Below, piece by piece: positions 24,795 to 34,988 of a DNA stretch of 38,794 bases. The notes under the pieces were generated by a model, which saw nothing but the letters and a program-made list of their open reading frames with translations, was not told the DNA's origin and did no database searches. Source of the stretch: an uncultured Pelagibacteraceae bacterium (GTDB taxonomy: Bacteria; Pseudomonadota; Alphaproteobacteria; Pelagibacterales; Pelagibacteraceae); the NCBI GenBank assembly GCA_902632935.1, contig CACPEJ010000007.1, forward strand, positions 1-38,794. The letters are read 5' to 3'. Every line of letters begins with the position of its first letter. Within the stretch, counting starts at the first letter, position 1. The position numbers and the translations under genes are program-made.

Positions 24795-27016
24795 TATATT
24801 GTCCTCTCTTTAGATGTAACACTAAAAGCCTCTATTGTGTCGTTTTTTTTAAAATCCATGTAATCTTTGAGTCCAATTCCACATTCTTGACCATTGTTTA
24901 CCTGTTTTACTTGATTTTTTTCTCTGAATAAACTTCCAACTTTTCCGGTAAAAACAATTGAACCATCTCTAATCACTCTTACATCTGAATTGCTATTAAT
25001 TTCCCCACCAGTTACTTTAGAACCAGCAATTTTACCTGCTCCTGAAACTTTGAAAATTTCTAAAATTTGCGCAGTCCCAATCACTTTTTCTTCCACATCG
25101 GGTGTCAATAATCCAGACATTCTTTTTTTAACAAAATCTAAAACTTCATAAATTATATTGTATGATGAAATATTTATCTTTTCATTTTCAGCAAGTCTTT
25201 TAGCTTCCTTGCTTGGCTTTACATTAAACGCTATCAAAACTGCATTTGAAGCCTTTGCCAAAGTCACATCAGTCTCCGTAACCATTCCAATATCTGCCAA
25301 AATTATTTTTGGTTTTACCTCATCATGCTTAATTTGACTGATAGCACTTTTTATTGCCTCTGAGGATCCATGAACATCAGACTTAATTATAAGATTTAAT
25401 TCTTCAGTGGACTTATTAGAAAAAGCAGACTCTTGAGTTGCGAATGTCAGAGGATTTTTACCATCTTTACTCTCTTGAGCTCTATTTTCGCTCAAAGTTT
25501 TAGCTTCTTTCTCGTTATCTAAAACTATAAAATCATCTCCAGCTCTTGCAGCACCATTTATTCCAAGAATTTCTACTGGAGAAGATGGCAGAGCTTCATC
25601 AATATTTCTACCCTTGTCGTTAATAATAGCCCGAATTTTTCCCCATTTAAGGCCACTTACGAAAAAATCTCCTTTTTTTAAAGTTCCAGTTGTTACAATT
25701 ATTGTTGCAACTGGTCCTCTTCCAATATCAATTTTCGATTCTAAAACAACTCCAGTGGCTTTTGACTCAAAATCAGTTTTAAGATCTAGAATTTCAGCTT
25801 GAAGAATAATTGCATCAATAAGTTTATCTAGGTTTAATTTAGTTTTTGCTGATATTTCTACCATCAAGGTGTCTCCCGATAAATCCTCAGCTATTAACTC
25901 ATGCTCAAGTAGCTGATTTTTAATTTTTTGAGGATCAGCCTCAGGTAAATCACACTTATTAATTGCTACAACAATTGGTACATTTGCAGCCTTTGCATGT
26001 TTTATTGACTCAATAGTTTGAGGTTTAACACCATCATCTGCCGCAACAACTAGAACAACAATATCTGTAAGCTTTGATCCTCTTGCTCTCATTTCAGTAA
26101 AAGCTGCATGGCCTGGTGTATCAATAAATGTTAATTTATTAGATTGATGGTCTATTTGATAAGCGCCAATGTGTTGGGTTATGCCACCAAACTCTCCTGA
26201 TACAACATTTGCACTTCTCAAAACGTCTAGAACTGAAGTTTTACCATGATCCACATGACCCATAACTGTGATTATTGGTGGTCTATTTTTTAAATTTTCA
26301 GTCCTTGAGGCTTTAATCTTTTTGATTATCTCATCAGCTTTTTCCTCTCGAATAGGGTTATGACCAAATTCTTTAACTAAATATTCTGCAGTATCAGCTG
26401 CTAGATTTTGGTTTATTGTTACTGTTACACCCATCCCAAACATATGTTTAATTATATTACTTGATTGTTCTGCCATTCTATTCGCAAGCTCTCTCACAGT
26501 GATTACCTCTGGGATATTTATATCTCTTTTAACGGGCTTTAAATTTTCTTGAACTTCCTCTTTGGTCAAACTTCTATTTTCCTTTTGTCTTGCCCTTTTA
26601 ACGGAGGCTAAACTTCGTTCTCTAGCTTCAATTTGATCACTCAAAGCTCTAGAGACTGTTAATTTTAACTCCCTTTTTTTTGTATTAGATTTTATTGATT
26701 TTTTATTCTTATTATCGTTTTCCTCTTTAAGTCTTTTAGTGGCTCTTTGCTCAGCTAATTTACGTCTTTCAAAATCACTTGTTAAAGGCGGCGATTTAAG
26801 GGTGTAATTCGGTTTACCAAAATTTCCTTTGTTGCTCGTAAAATTATTTTTGATCTTAGATGGGTTTGACTTAAATGAACCACCTCTACTAGTAAATTTA
26901 CTAGTTTGTTTTTCGATTATTACAGAATTTTTTCCAAGATTTTTTGCTTTATCTATATTTTTGATAGACTTTTTGGCTATGCCACCTGATATTGTTAATT
27001 TTGTTTTTTTTTCCAT
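24794..27016 (-). CDS. infB: Translation initiation factor IF-2
   Basis: This 740-residue GTPase brings initiator tRNA to the 30S subunit. A basic, low-complexity N-terminal region (1-165) is followed by the IF2_N-like segment and the G domain: GHVDHGKT (253-260), [12 protein letters not shown]. Domains II to IV follow, the last ending [23 protein letters not shown]. The N-terminal extension is much shorter than in E. coli, in line with a streamlined genome. It follows nusA after 10 bases and is coupled to rbfA. Confidence 0.97.
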   Translation of the reverse strand: MEKKTKLTISGGIAKKSIKNIDKAKNLGKNSVIIEKQTSKFTSRGGSFKSNPSKIKNNFTSNKGNFGKPNYTLKSPPLTSDFERRKLAEQRATKRLKEENDNKNKKSIKSNTKKRELKLTVSRALSDQIEARERSLASVKRARQKENRSLTKEEVQENLKPVKRDINIPEVITVRELANRMAEQSSNIIKHMFGMGVTVTINQNLAADTAEYLVKEFGHNPIREEKADEIIKKIKASRTENLKNRPPIITVMGHVDHGKTSVLDVLRSANVVSGEFGGITQHIGAYQIDHQSNKLTFIDTPGHAAFTEMRARGSKLTDIVVLVVAADDGVKPQTIESIKHAKAANVPIVVAINKCDLPEADPQKIKNQLLEHELIAEDLSGDTLMVEISAKTKLNLDKLIDAIILQAEILDLKTDFESKATGVVLESKIDIGRGPVATIIVTTGTLKKGDFFVSGLKWGKIRAIINDKGRNIDEALPSSPVEILGINGAARAGDDFIVLDNEKEAKTLSENRAQESKDGKNPLTFATQESAFSNKSTEELNLIIKSDVHGSSEAIKSAISQIKHDEVKPKIILADIGMVTETDVTLAKASNAVLIAFNVKPSKEAKRLAENEKINISSYNIIYEVLDFVKKRMSGLLTPDVEEKVIGTAQILEIFKVSGAGKIAGSKVTGGEINSNSDVRVIRDGSIVFTGKVGSLFREKNQVKQVNNGQECGIGLKDYMDFKKNDTIEAFSVTSKERTI

Positions 27017-27026
27017 AGCTCATCTC

Positions 27027-28580
27027 TCAATCTTCATAAACGATTTTTCTTGCAGACATGATAAGTTCATCTGCTTCTTCTTTTGATAAAGCAAAATCTT
27101 CCAAGTAACCCTGAATTTTTACTCTTTCACCTTTAACTACATCATATCCACCGGTTAACTCATCTGATGCCAGATCGGCAAAATCTTGTAGGGTAAGGAT
27201 TTTTTGATCACCTAGAGTGACCAACATTCCGGGAGTTAACCCCTTTAAATTAATTAGTCCATCATCCAAACCTAATTCTTTAATCCTCTCAGAAATATCT
27301 TCTTGATCTTTTTGATGAAACTCTTTTGCTCTCTCTATAAGAGCTTTTGCGGTCTCTTCCTCAATACCTTCTATTTTCAATAAATCTTCTGCCGAACTAT
27401 CTTTTATATCGTCAATAGTGGAATAACCCTCAGCCACAAGAAGCTGTCCAAGTGTTTCATCTAACTCTAAATTCTTAACAAAATTTTCTGTTTTCTCCCT
27501 AAACTCTAATTGTCTTCTTTCTGAGTCTTCTGCATCTGTCATAATATTTATCTCAAAATTCAATAATTTTGTAGCTAGCCTTACATTTTGTCCTCTTCTC
27601 CCGATAGCTTTACTTAAATTTTCCTCAGTAAGAATCACATCTAATTTTTTTCTTTCTAAATCTACATTTACTCTTTGAACTTCAGCTGGAGATAAAGCAT
27701 TAGATACTAATATTGCTGGATCATCTGACCAATTTACAATATCAATTTTTTCACCTTGTAATTCATTCACAACCGCCTGAACTCTTGATCCTCTCATTCC
27801 CACACATGCTCCAACTGGATCTAATGAAGTATCAACTGCTTTAACACAAATTTTTGCTCTACTTCCTGGATCTCTAGATGATGATTTAATTTCAATCAAA
27901 CCATCATAAATTTCAGGAACTTCTTGAACAAAAAGTTTTTCCATAAATTTTGGGTGAGCTCTTGATAAAAAAATTTGTTGACCACGTGGTTCTCGCCTTA
28001 CATCAAAACAATAAGCTTTAATTCTATCTCCAGCTTTTATATTCTCTCTTGGTATAATTTCATTTTTTTGAATTATTGCTTCTGTTCTTCCAAGATCCAC
28101 GATTACATTCCCAAACTCTAATCTTTTTACTATTCCACTTAATATCGAGTCCTTTTTATCAATAAAATCATTAAATTGTCTTTCTCGTTCTGCCTCTCTA
28201 ACATTAAAATTTATCACTTGTTTAGCTGTTTGAGCAGCTATTCTTCCAAAATCAAATGAAGGAAGTGGTTGTAAAACTTCATCTCCTATCATTTTGTCTT
28301 TATTAGTCTCATTCAACGTAATTGCATCTTCTAATTTGATCTCAGTGTTTGTATTTTCTGGATTCTCTGTGACTATCAATTTTCTAAAAATTTCAATATC
28401 ACCATTATCTCTATTAATCATTACCTTGATCTCATTATCCTGACCAAATTTAGATTTTGCTGCTTTGGCAATTCCAGTTTCCATTGAACTTATGATAAGT
28501 TCTTTATCAATTGACTTTTCCAAGGCTACTGCCTCTGCAATTCTTAATAGTTCAAGCTTATCCGCTCTTTTATTTAACAT
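27027..28580 (-). CDS. nusA: Transcription termination/antitermination factor NusA
   Basis: This 517-residue protein binds RNA polymerase and affects pausing, termination and antitermination. The N-terminal domain starts MLNKRADKLELLRIAEAVALE. S1 (about 135-200), KH1 and KH2 (about 230-345; GACVGMRGSRVQAV, AIGRRGQNVRLA) follow, then two C-terminal helix-hairpin-helix repeats (LLVAEGYSTIDDI, LTPGMLVTLGDQKI). I chose ATG 28580: the 13 further upstream codons would lie in the terminator palindrome and are not family sequence. rimP, usually directly upstream, is missing; metK ends 99 bases away. Confidence 0.95.
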   Translation of the reverse strand: MLNKRADKLELLRIAEAVALEKSIDKELIISSMETGIAKAAKSKFGQDNEIKVMINRDNGDIEIFRKLIVTENPENTNTEIKLEDAITLNETNKDKMIGDEVLQPLPSFDFGRIAAQTAKQVINFNVREAERERQFNDFIDKKDSILSGIVKRLEFGNVIVDLGRTEAIIQKNEIIPRENIKAGDRIKAYCFDVRREPRGQQIFLSRAHPKFMEKLFVQEVPEIYDGLIEIKSSSRDPGSRAKICVKAVDTSLDPVGACVGMRGSRVQAVVNELQGEKIDIVNWSDDPAILVSNALSPAEVQRVNVDLERKKLDVILTEENLSKAIGRRGQNVRLATKLLNFEINIMTDAEDSERRQLEFREKTENFVKNLELDETLGQLLVAEGYSTIDDIKDSSAEDLLKIEGIEEETAKALIERAKEFHQKDQEDISERIKELGLDDGLINLKGLTPGMLVTLGDQKILTLQDFADLASDELTGGYDVVKGERVKIQGYLEDFALSKEEADELIMSARKIVYED

Positions 28581-28595
28581 AATTTTGTTTACTCC

Positions 28596-28622
28596 AAAAA
28601 AAAATGGGCCATGGCCCATTTT
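28596..28622 (-). terminator. Strong intrinsic terminator or attenuator between metK and nusA
   Basis: A perfect 22-base palindrome (28601-28622, centre GGGCCATGGCCC) is followed on the minus strand by nine U in a row (28604-28596, sharing its last bases with the stem). This is the clearest terminator in the window. It lies 57 bases after the metK stop and 16 bases ahead of the nusA ATG. It either ends the tsaB-to-metK transcript or attenuates read-through into nusA-infB. Confidence 0.85.
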
Positions 28623-28679
28623 GATAATTCAACAATGTAAAAGCATATATAAAAGTTTTTTTTTATTTTTCAATAAAAA

Positions 28680-29849
28680 CTATTTTAAGAAAATGTCAGA
28701 TTTGTTAGTATTTTCCCAAGAAAAAGCACCTTCTTTATCTGGCTCTCTTCCAAAATGCCCATATGCAGATGTTTTTTCATATATAGGTTTATTAAGCCCC
28801 AACATCTCTCTTATTCCTCTTGGGCTAAGATCAAAACTTTCTTTAATCTTATCTTCAACAAATTTATTTTTATCTAAATCATTATCAAAAAGATTTACAT
28901 AAATAGATAATGGTTTTGAAACACCAATTGCATAAGCTAATTGAATCAAACATTTATCAGCAATTTTCGATGCAACAACATTTTTGGCAATATATCTCGC
29001 TGCATAAGCTGCAGACCTATCTACTTTAGTTGGATCTTTTCCCGAGAAAGCACCTCCACCATGTGGCGCAGCACCACCATAAGTGTCTACGATAATCTTT
29101 CTACCCGTTAAACCACAATCTCCATCAGGACCACCTATTACAAAATTTCCAGTTGGGTTAACATAAAATTCATTCTCATTAAAATCTTCTAAAAAATTTT
29201 TTGGTATAGAATTAATCAAATATGGTCTCAATAATTCCCTTACCTGTTCTTGATTAACATTTGCGGTATGCTGAGAAGATATTACAACTGATTTAACTTT
29301 TGATGGTTTACCATTTTCATATTCAAAAGTTACTTGACTTTTAGAATCTGGTTCTATGTTTTTTAATTTACCTGATTTTCTATCTTCCGCCATTAACCTT
29401 AAAATCTTATGGGAAAAATGAATTGGTGCTGGCATTAAAACATCTGTTTCATTACATGCATAACCAAACATAATACCTTGATCTCCTGCACCCTCATCTT
29501 TATTTCCTGAAGAGTCTACACCCATAGCAATGTCACTTGATTGTGAATGAAGATGACTTTCTATTTTTGTAGCCTTTTTCCAGGTAAAACCATCTTGATC
29601 ATATCCAATATCTTTAATGCATTCTCTTACCTTATTGATTAAATCATCTTTTTTAATTTCTGGTCCTCTTACCTCACCGGCTAATACAACTTTATTTGTA
29701 GTTGTGAGAGTTTCACATGCAACTCTCGAATATGGATCGTTAGATAAATAAGTGTCTACCACCATGTCAGATATCCTATCCGACACTTTATCTGGATGTC
29801 CCTCTGAAACAGACTCACTTGTAAAAAGAAATTTTTTTAAATTACTCAT
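28680..29849 (-). CDS. metK: S-adenosylmethionine synthetase
   Basis: This 389-residue cytosolic enzyme makes SAM from methionine and [21 protein letters not shown] at the N-terminus, [16 protein letters not shown] in the middle and [19 protein letters not shown] later are the conserved substrate loops. Full length. The start overlaps the end of lnt by 8 bases, so there is no room for a separate leader or SAM riboswitch here; control would come from the upstream operon or an internal promoter. Confidence 0.97.
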   Translation of the reverse strand: MSNLKKFLFTSESVSEGHPDKVSDRISDMVVDTYLSNDPYSRVACETLTTTNKVVLAGEVRGPEIKKDDLINKVRECIKDIGYDQDGFTWKKATKIESHLHSQSSDIAMGVDSSGNKDEGAGDQGIMFGYACNETDVLMPAPIHFSHKILRLMAEDRKSGKLKNIEPDSKSQVTFEYENGKPSKVKSVVISSQHTANVNQEQVRELLRPYLINSIPKNFLEDFNENEFYVNPTGNFVIGGPDGDCGLTGRKIIVDTYGGAAPHGGGAFSGKDPTKVDRSAAYAARYIAKNVVASKIADKCLIQLAYAIGVSKPLSIYVNLFDNDLDKNKFVEDKIKESFDLSPRGIREMLGLNKPIYEKTSAYGHFGREPDKEGAFSWENTNKSDIFLK

Positions 29850-31380
29850 TTTTAGTCCTATTAAATAAAAAAGTTAAAATAATATACAACAAAATTAATA
29901 TGAAAAATATGTTATTTCCATATTTAGAAAACAATGTTGGTTTTAAATCTCTTATGCCTTCTAAATCAATGTAACCTGAAATTCCATAATCTATTTTATT
30001 CTCAATATAACCTAATGGATTTATAATTGCTGCCATCCCATTATTAGATGATCTAATTATATACTTTCCATTTTCGACTGCTCTAAATTTACTATGAGTA
30101 AAATGTTGTTTTGGTCCAATGGATTTACCAAACCATCCATCTTCTGAAATATTTAATATAAAATCGAAATCAAAATCGTTAGTCAAATTTCCACTATATA
30201 TAATTTCATAACAAATTAATGGCAAAAAATTTATTTGTCTAAGATCATCGTGGATCTTAATAATTTTTCTGTTTTCACCTTTATCAAATGATCCAATATT
30301 ATTTGTGATTGTTTTTAAACCGAATTTGTTAAGAATATTTTCAAGAGGAACAAATTCACCAAAAGGTACAAGTTTAATTTTGTTATAATTATCAATTAAA
30401 TTTACTTTACTATCAAATATTGAAAATGAATTGTAATAATTGTAATCATTGTTCATAGTCTTTCTGCTTGTTATTCCTAAACCGATTAAGTGATTTTCAC
30501 TAAAATATTTTTCAAAAATGTCATTGTATAAATCTAATTGGTCTTCATAAGTGTTGGGTATTATTCCCTCTGGCCATACAAAAAATGTCTTTTTTTCTTC
30601 AATGGGTGAACTAATTGAAATTAGCTCATTAATCACACTCTCAGTATTAACATTTTTATAGTACCTATCTAAACTTATATTTGCTCCAATTACCCTAACC
30701 GCAAAAGGAAGCTCTTTCTCTTTATTGTTATAAAAATTTTTTTTTAAAACTTCTCCGTATGAATAAAAAGAGATTGGTAATAGCAGTAAAAAGATACACA
30801 CAACCACTTCTTTTTTAGATTTTCTAAATATAAAAAGGGCGGGGGCTGTAAAAAAACTTACTACTATTAGATTTAATGAATAAGTTCCTATTATCGACAA
30901 AATGCTTAGGAAACTATTAATTTCAGAAAAACTGTAAATTACCAAATTCCAAGGGAACCCAGTTAAAATTGTTCCTCTAATAAACTCTATTAAACCAAAC
31001 AAAAGAGAAAATAGGAAAAAAGCACTTAATATATTTTTCGGTTTGTATAGATAAAAAATAGCAATACATAATGCATAAAATAAACCTAAAAATGCTGGGA
31101 TGACAATTAAAGATATAGGAATTAAAAAATTAAAACTTTGATCAAAACTTAAGGATATAGTTAACCAATACAAACTGGACAAAAAATAACTAAAACCAAA
31201 CAACCATCCATAATAAAAGAATTTTTTTATTCCTTGTTTAAGTCTCTGAAATAAAAAAATAAAGAAAACACTAAATGTAAAAAAATTTAAAAAAAAAAAA
31301 TTATAAGGAGGTAAACTTAAAGAACTTAAGCCTCCTAAAAAAATTATCAATAAAGTCTCAAATATAAAATTTTTTTTCAA
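29842..31380 (-). CDS. lnt: Apolipoprotein N-acyltransferase
   Basis: This 512-residue inner-membrane enzyme adds the third acyl chain to lipoproteins. Several helices (about 8-200) precede the nitrilase-like periplasmic domain, where the triad is E271 (VWPEGI), K334 ([11 protein letters not shown]) and C390 (LICYE), close to E. coli E267/K335/C387. A last helix is at 487-508. The start appears to be TTG 31380, overlapping the ybeY TGA by 3 bases; the next in-frame Met is far inside the protein. The predicted lipoprotein LptM is one likely client. Confidence 0.95.
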   Translation of the reverse strand: MKKNFIFETLLIIFLGGLSSLSLPPYNFFFLNFFTFSVFFIFLFQRLKQGIKKFFYYGWLFGFSYFLSSLYWLTISLSFDQSFNFLIPISLIVIPAFLGLFYALCIAIFYLYKPKNILSAFFLFSLLFGLIEFIRGTILTGFPWNLVIYSFSEINSFLSILSIIGTYSLNLIVVSFFTAPALFIFRKSKKEVVVCIFLLLLPISFYSYGEVLKKNFYNNKEKELPFAVRVIGANISLDRYYKNVNTESVINELISISSPIEEKKTFFVWPEGIIPNTYEDQLDLYNDIFEKYFSENHLIGLGITSRKTMNNDYNYYNSFSIFDSKVNLIDNYNKIKLVPFGEFVPLENILNKFGLKTITNNIGSFDKGENRKIIKIHDDLRQINFLPLICYEIIYSGNLTNDFDFDFILNISEDGWFGKSIGPKQHFTHSKFRAVENGKYIIRSSNNGMAAIINPLGYIENKIDYGISGYIDLEGIRDLKPTLFSKYGNNIFFILILLYIILTFLFNRTKNE

Positions 31381-31844
31381 TTTAAAATGGAAGTTTTTTC
31401 TATAAATCTAAAAATTTTTTTTTCTTCATTTAACATCTGTTTATACTCTTTACTTTTTTGATGGTCATGACCCAATAAATGTAAAAAACCATGAATAAAA
31501 ATTTTTATTGTTTTAATTTTAAATGCATAATTATTTAAATTTTTTGGCTTGTTCATATAATTAAAACTTATAATTATGTCACCTAGATAATTTTCTTTAA
31601 ATTTTTTTTGTTTTTTATTAAATGGAAAAGAAAGTACATCAGTATGTTTATTCTTATTTCTAAATTTTTTGTTTAAAGTTTTAATTGTTTTATTATTTGA
31701 TAGTAGCAGCGTTAAATAGATTTTTTTGTTAATAAATCGATATTTTTTTGGGAACTTGTTGCAAATTTTATTAAAAAATAATTCTTTTTTTTTTATTTTT
31801 TTTGACCAAGAATTTTCCTCTGAAAGCACATTAACTTTTATCAT
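31377..31844 (-). CDS. ybeY: Endoribonuclease YbeY
   Basis: This 155-residue zinc-dependent RNase takes part in 16S rRNA 3'-end maturation and ribosome quality control. The metal site H118-GF-L-H122-LLG-H126-D-H128 matches H-x3-H-x5-H of the family. The preceding KHTDVLSFPF block (67-76) is also diagnostic. Unusually lysine-rich, in keeping with the base composition. The start lies 14 bases inside phoH, and the stop overlaps lnt. Confidence 0.95.
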   Translation of the reverse strand: MIKVNVLSEENSWSKKIKKKELFFNKICNKFPKKYRFINKKIYLTLLLSNNKTIKTLNKKFRNKNKHTDVLSFPFNKKQKKFKENYLGDIIISFNYMNKPKNLNNYAFKIKTIKIFIHGFLHLLGHDHQKSKEYKQMLNEEKKIFRFIEKTSILN

Positions 31845-32832
31845 TTTTGTTGTACGCTTTCACAATTTTTGAAACTAAAGGATGCCTCACAACATCTGAG
31901 TGATCGAAGTCTATAACTGCTATCTCACTTAAATGCGATAATATCTTTTTTGATCTTTCTAAACCTGACATTTTTTTATTAGGTAAATCAATTTGAGTAG
32001 GGTCACCATTGACAACTATTTTTGAATTTTCACCTATCCTGGTAAGAAACATTTTGATCTGTGTATCAGTGGCATTTTGGGCTTCATCTAAAATTGCAAA
32101 AGAATTTTTTAAAGTTCTTCCTCTCATAAAAGCTAAAGGGGCAATTTCAATATCACCAATTTCTATCATTCTTTGAATTTTTTCAAAATGAAACAGATCA
32201 TACAATGAATCATACAAAGGGCGTAAATATGGATCAACTTTCTCTTTCATATCTCCTGGTAAGAATCCTAATCTCTCACCTGCCTCAACCGCAGGTCTAG
32301 AAAGTATAATCCTCTCTATTTTTTTTTCTAACAACATTGTTAAACCTACAGCAACAGCTAGAAAGGTTTTTCCTGTGCCAGCAGGCCCAGCAGATATTAT
32401 TATTTCATTTTGTCTTAACGCTCTAACATACTCTTTTTGTTTTTCTGACCTTGGAATTATAGATTTTTTTGGAGTTTTGATTATATCTGTAATGTTGGTA
32501 TTTTTTACTTTTTCATTTATCATAAATTGATCAACTGAGGATAAAATATCTTTTTGTTCTATACTTCCATTATTTTTAAATTGATTAGCAAGAAATTGAA
32601 TTGCATTCTTCAAAATTTCATTTTTTTCTGAAGTTGATTTGATTAAGATTGAATTTCCTCTGGAATAAATACTTGAATTAGTTATTTTTTCTAACTCTTT
32701 CAAGTTTTGGTTAAATTCACCAACTACTCCCATCAGGAGGTCATTCTCGTGAAAAATTACGCTTATTGAATTATTTTCTGAATAAACAAATTTTAGTGAT
32801 GAATTAATATCTTTTTTAATACTATTACTCAA
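31831..32832 (-). CDS. phoH: PhoH-like ATPase (YbeZ type)
   Basis: This is a 333-residue P-loop protein of the PhoH family, related to helicase superfamily ATPases and functionally tied to YbeY in RNA metabolism. Walker A is GPAGTGKT (149-156). SRPAVEAGERLGFLPGDMKEKVDPYLRPL (quoted in part: AGERLGFLPGD) and the Walker B-like AILDEAQN follow. A KH-like N-terminal part spans about 20-85. The start is a TTG at 32832, two bases after the miaB stop; no ATG exists until residue 34. Phosphate control is not implied by the name. Confidence 0.93.
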   Translation of the reverse strand: MSNSIKKDINSSLKFVYSENNSISVIFHENDLLMGVVGEFNQNLKELEKITNSSIYSRGNSILIKSTSEKNEILKNAIQFLANQFKNNGSIEQKDILSSVDQFMINEKVKNTNITDIIKTPKKSIIPRSEKQKEYVRALRQNEIIISAGPAGTGKTFLAVAVGLTMLLEKKIERIILSRPAVEAGERLGFLPGDMKEKVDPYLRPLYDSLYDLFHFEKIQRMIEIGDIEIAPLAFMRGRTLKNSFAILDEAQNATDTQIKMFLTRIGENSKIVVNGDPTQIDLPNKKMSGLERSKKILSHLSEIAVIDFDHSDVVRHPLVSKIVKAYNKNDKS

Positions 32833-32834
32833 AC

Positions 32835-34163
32835 TTAAGCCACTCTTTGTTCTGAATTATCTAAACTTTTACCAAACAATGTATTTTGATTACTACGATT
32901 TATTTTTACTTTGATAATTTTTCCCATATCTAATTCATTACCATCAAAAATAACCGAAGTCATGTAATCAGATCGACCAAAAAACTTTGTGCCACCATCT
33001 ATTTTATTTTCAACTAAAACATCAATTTCTTTACCCTCAAGTGATTTATTCATATTAATTTGATTGGTAAATAACTGTTTTTGAACTTTTTCTAACCTTT
33101 TAAGTGAAATTTTTTTGTCAATTAACTCAAAATTTGCCGCGGTTGTTCCTGGCCTTGGGCTAAATATGAAAGAAAAAGAATTTATAAATTTAATTTTTTC
33201 AATTAAATCACAAGTTTCATTAAAGTCCTTATCATCCTCACCTGGATAGGCAATTATAAAATCACTCGAAAACTTTATTTTTGGGTTAATTTTTTGAAGT
33301 TTTTCGTAAGTATTAACATAATCACTTATCTGATGTTTTCTATTCATTGAATTTAGGATCTTGTCAGATCCACTCTGAACGGGCAGGTGAACTAAAGGCA
33401 TTAATTTCTTTGAAACACCATATACATTGATAAGATCTTCTGTCATATCTTTTGGGTGAGAGGTTGTATATCTAATTCTTTTTATTCCATCTAACTTTTC
33501 TATTTCTAAAATTAAATCTGATAATCTGTAATTTTCATAATTATAAGCATTAACATTTTGACCTAGTAGTGTTATTTCACAAACTCCATTTTCTGATAAA
33601 TTCTCTGCTTCCTCTAATATTTTTTTAAATGGTCTCGAATATTCTGGACCTCTTGTAAATGGGACTACACAGAAATGGCAAAATTTATCACAGCCCTCTT
33701 GAATAGTTAAAAATGATGAAATTTTTTTTGATGAATTCTTAATATTATCTAAATAATCAAATTTTGTGATGGCATCAAATTCAGTTTCATCAATTTTTTT
33801 TTGTTTGGACAAAAATTCTTCAATTTTGTTATTAATTTTATGATAGGCTTGCGGTCCAATAACTATATCAATATAAGGTTCCCTCTTGATCATTTCTTGA
33901 TTTTCAGCCTGAGCAACACATCCAGCAACTATGACTATTGGTTTTTTTCGTGATCTAAAATTTTTTTTTACCCGTCCAATCTCATGATAAACTTTTTCTT
34001 TAGCTTTATCTCTAATATGGCACGTGTTAAGTAAATAACAATTAGACTCATCTAAATTTTCAGTTTTTATAAAACCTATTTCTCTCACAGTATCAAATAT
34101 TCTATTGGTATCATATTCGTTCATTTGACAACCAAAAGTTTTGATAAATATCTTTTTACTCAT
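32835..34163 (-). CDS. miaB: tRNA-2-methylthio-N6-dimethylallyladenosine synthase MiaB
   Basis: This 442-residue radical-SAM methylthiotransferase modifies A37 of tRNAs reading UNN codons. The auxiliary [4Fe-4S] cluster has C12, C48 and C82 in the N-terminal UPF0004 domain. The radical-SAM cluster has C158-x3-C162-x2-C165. The TRAM domain lies at the C-terminus (about 370-435). Full length, with all six cysteines. It overlaps fur by 8 bases. Iron-sulfur proteins such as this depend on factors like the Nfu protein encoded at 37143. Confidence 0.97.
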   Translation of the reverse strand: MSKKIFIKTFGCQMNEYDTNRIFDTVREIGFIKTENLDESNCYLLNTCHIRDKAKEKVYHEIGRVKKNFRSRKKPIVIVAGCVAQAENQEMIKREPYIDIVIGPQAYHKINNKIEEFLSKQKKIDETEFDAITKFDYLDNIKNSSKKISSFLTIQEGCDKFCHFCVVPFTRGPEYSRPFKKILEEAENLSENGVCEITLLGQNVNAYNYENYRLSDLILEIEKLDGIKRIRYTTSHPKDMTEDLINVYGVSKKLMPLVHLPVQSGSDKILNSMNRKHQISDYVNTYEKLQKINPKIKFSSDFIIAYPGEDDKDFNETCDLIEKIKFINSFSFIFSPRPGTTAANFELIDKKISLKRLEKVQKQLFTNQINMNKSLEGKEIDVLVENKIDGGTKFFGRSDYMTSVIFDGNELDMGKIIKVKINRSNQNTLFGKSLDNSEQRVA

Positions 34164-34593
34164 CTTTTGAATTTACTTTTACACCATACAACTCAAGTTT
34201 ATGATCTACTAACTTATAACCATATTTTTTAGCTACTTTTTTTTGTAACTCTTCAATTTCTTCATCCACAAATTCAATTATTTCACCAGATTTAATATCA
34301 ATCAAATGATCATGATGACTTTCTATCATTGCTTCATATCTAGCCTTACCACCTTTAAAGTCATGTTTAGTTAAAATCCCTGCTTCTTCAAAAAGCTTAA
34401 CTGTCCTATAAACTGTTGCTATGCTTATTTTTGGATCAACTTTTGATACACGACTATATAATTCATCAACATCTGGATGATCAGACTCGCCATAAGCAGC
34501 TTTTGACTCTGAGATGACCTTCGCAATAATTCTCCTCTGTTCAGTTAACTTTACCCCTTTAGATAAACATTGTTGTTCAATTGTATCTGACAT
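34156..34593 (-). CDS. fur: Fur-family metal regulator (Fur/Mur type)
   Basis: This is a 145-residue repressor, the second Fur-family member in the window. The winged helix includes SIATVYRTVKLFEEAGIL (57-74). The metal-sensing core is E91-S-H93-H94-D95-H96-LIDI, then SGEIIEFVDEEIEELQ. The C-terminal zinc cysteines of enterobacterial Fur are missing, as in alphaproteobacterial Fur/Mur proteins, which may sense manganese rather than iron. Position between miaB and tsaB is conserved. Metal preference cannot be read from sequence. Confidence 0.92.
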   Translation of the reverse strand: MSDTIEQQCLSKGVKLTEQRRIIAKVISESKAAYGESDHPDVDELYSRVSKVDPKISIATVYRTVKLFEEAGILTKHDFKGGKARYEAMIESHHDHLIDIKSGEIIEFVDEEIEELQKKVAKKYGYKLVDHKLELYGVKVNSKDE

Positions 34594-34601
34594 AATTGAT
34601 T

Positions 34602-34988
34602 TTAACTCAAATAAATAGGATTAATCAAATTTTTTTCAACTTTCATTTTATCGCAAAGATTTGGGATATTTTCATATTTAACCTCATTTTTTTCACTAAA
34701 ATCCTCAAAACTAAAACAATAATAATCAATTTTATGGGTTAAATGAAAAGCTTTAACAACTGATAAAGAATTTCTTATCCCCGCAAAACTTCCAGGACCT
34801 CGATTAACATAAATTTGAGAGAATTTATCTAATTTTAATTTTTTTTTATTTAGAAAATCATCAATTAAAATTGATAATTTTTCATAATTTATTTTGGAAT
34901 TTTCATGTGTAATGCTGTAATTAATATCATTATTGATGACCATTAAAAAAATTTTATCTTTTGCAGCATCTATAATTAGCTTATTCAT
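34602..34988 (-). CDS. tsaB: tRNA threonylcarbamoyladenosine protein TsaB, short form
   Basis: This is a 128-residue ASKHA-fold partner of TsaD in making t6A at tRNA position 37. The N-terminus MNKLIIDAA and the signature NRGPGSFAGIR (62-72) identify it. Most TsaB proteins are about 200-230 residues; here almost the whole second lobe is gone, leaving mainly the N-terminal lobe that contacts TsaD. I chose ATG 34988; the frame continues 17 codons upstream into the deacetylase gene, without family sequence. Its first 53 bases overlap the divergent deacetylase. The tail has no stop-disrupted continuation that I could see. Confidence 0.82.
   Translation of the reverse strand: MNKLIIDAAKDKIFLMVINNDINYSITHENSKINYEKLSILIDDFLNKKKLKLDKFSQIYVNRGPGSFAGIRNSLSVVKAFHLTHKIDYYCFSFEDFSEKNEVKYENIPNLCDKMKVEKNLINPIYLS

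Noticed and set aside
28581..28619. nusA beginning at 28619
   Set aside because: These 13 codons lie in the terminator palindrome; NusA family sequence starts at M-LNKRADKLEL from 28580.
29850..29900. SAM riboswitch ahead of metK
   Set aside because: metK begins inside lnt, so the stretch is lnt coding sequence, and no SAM-riboswitch fold could be recognised.
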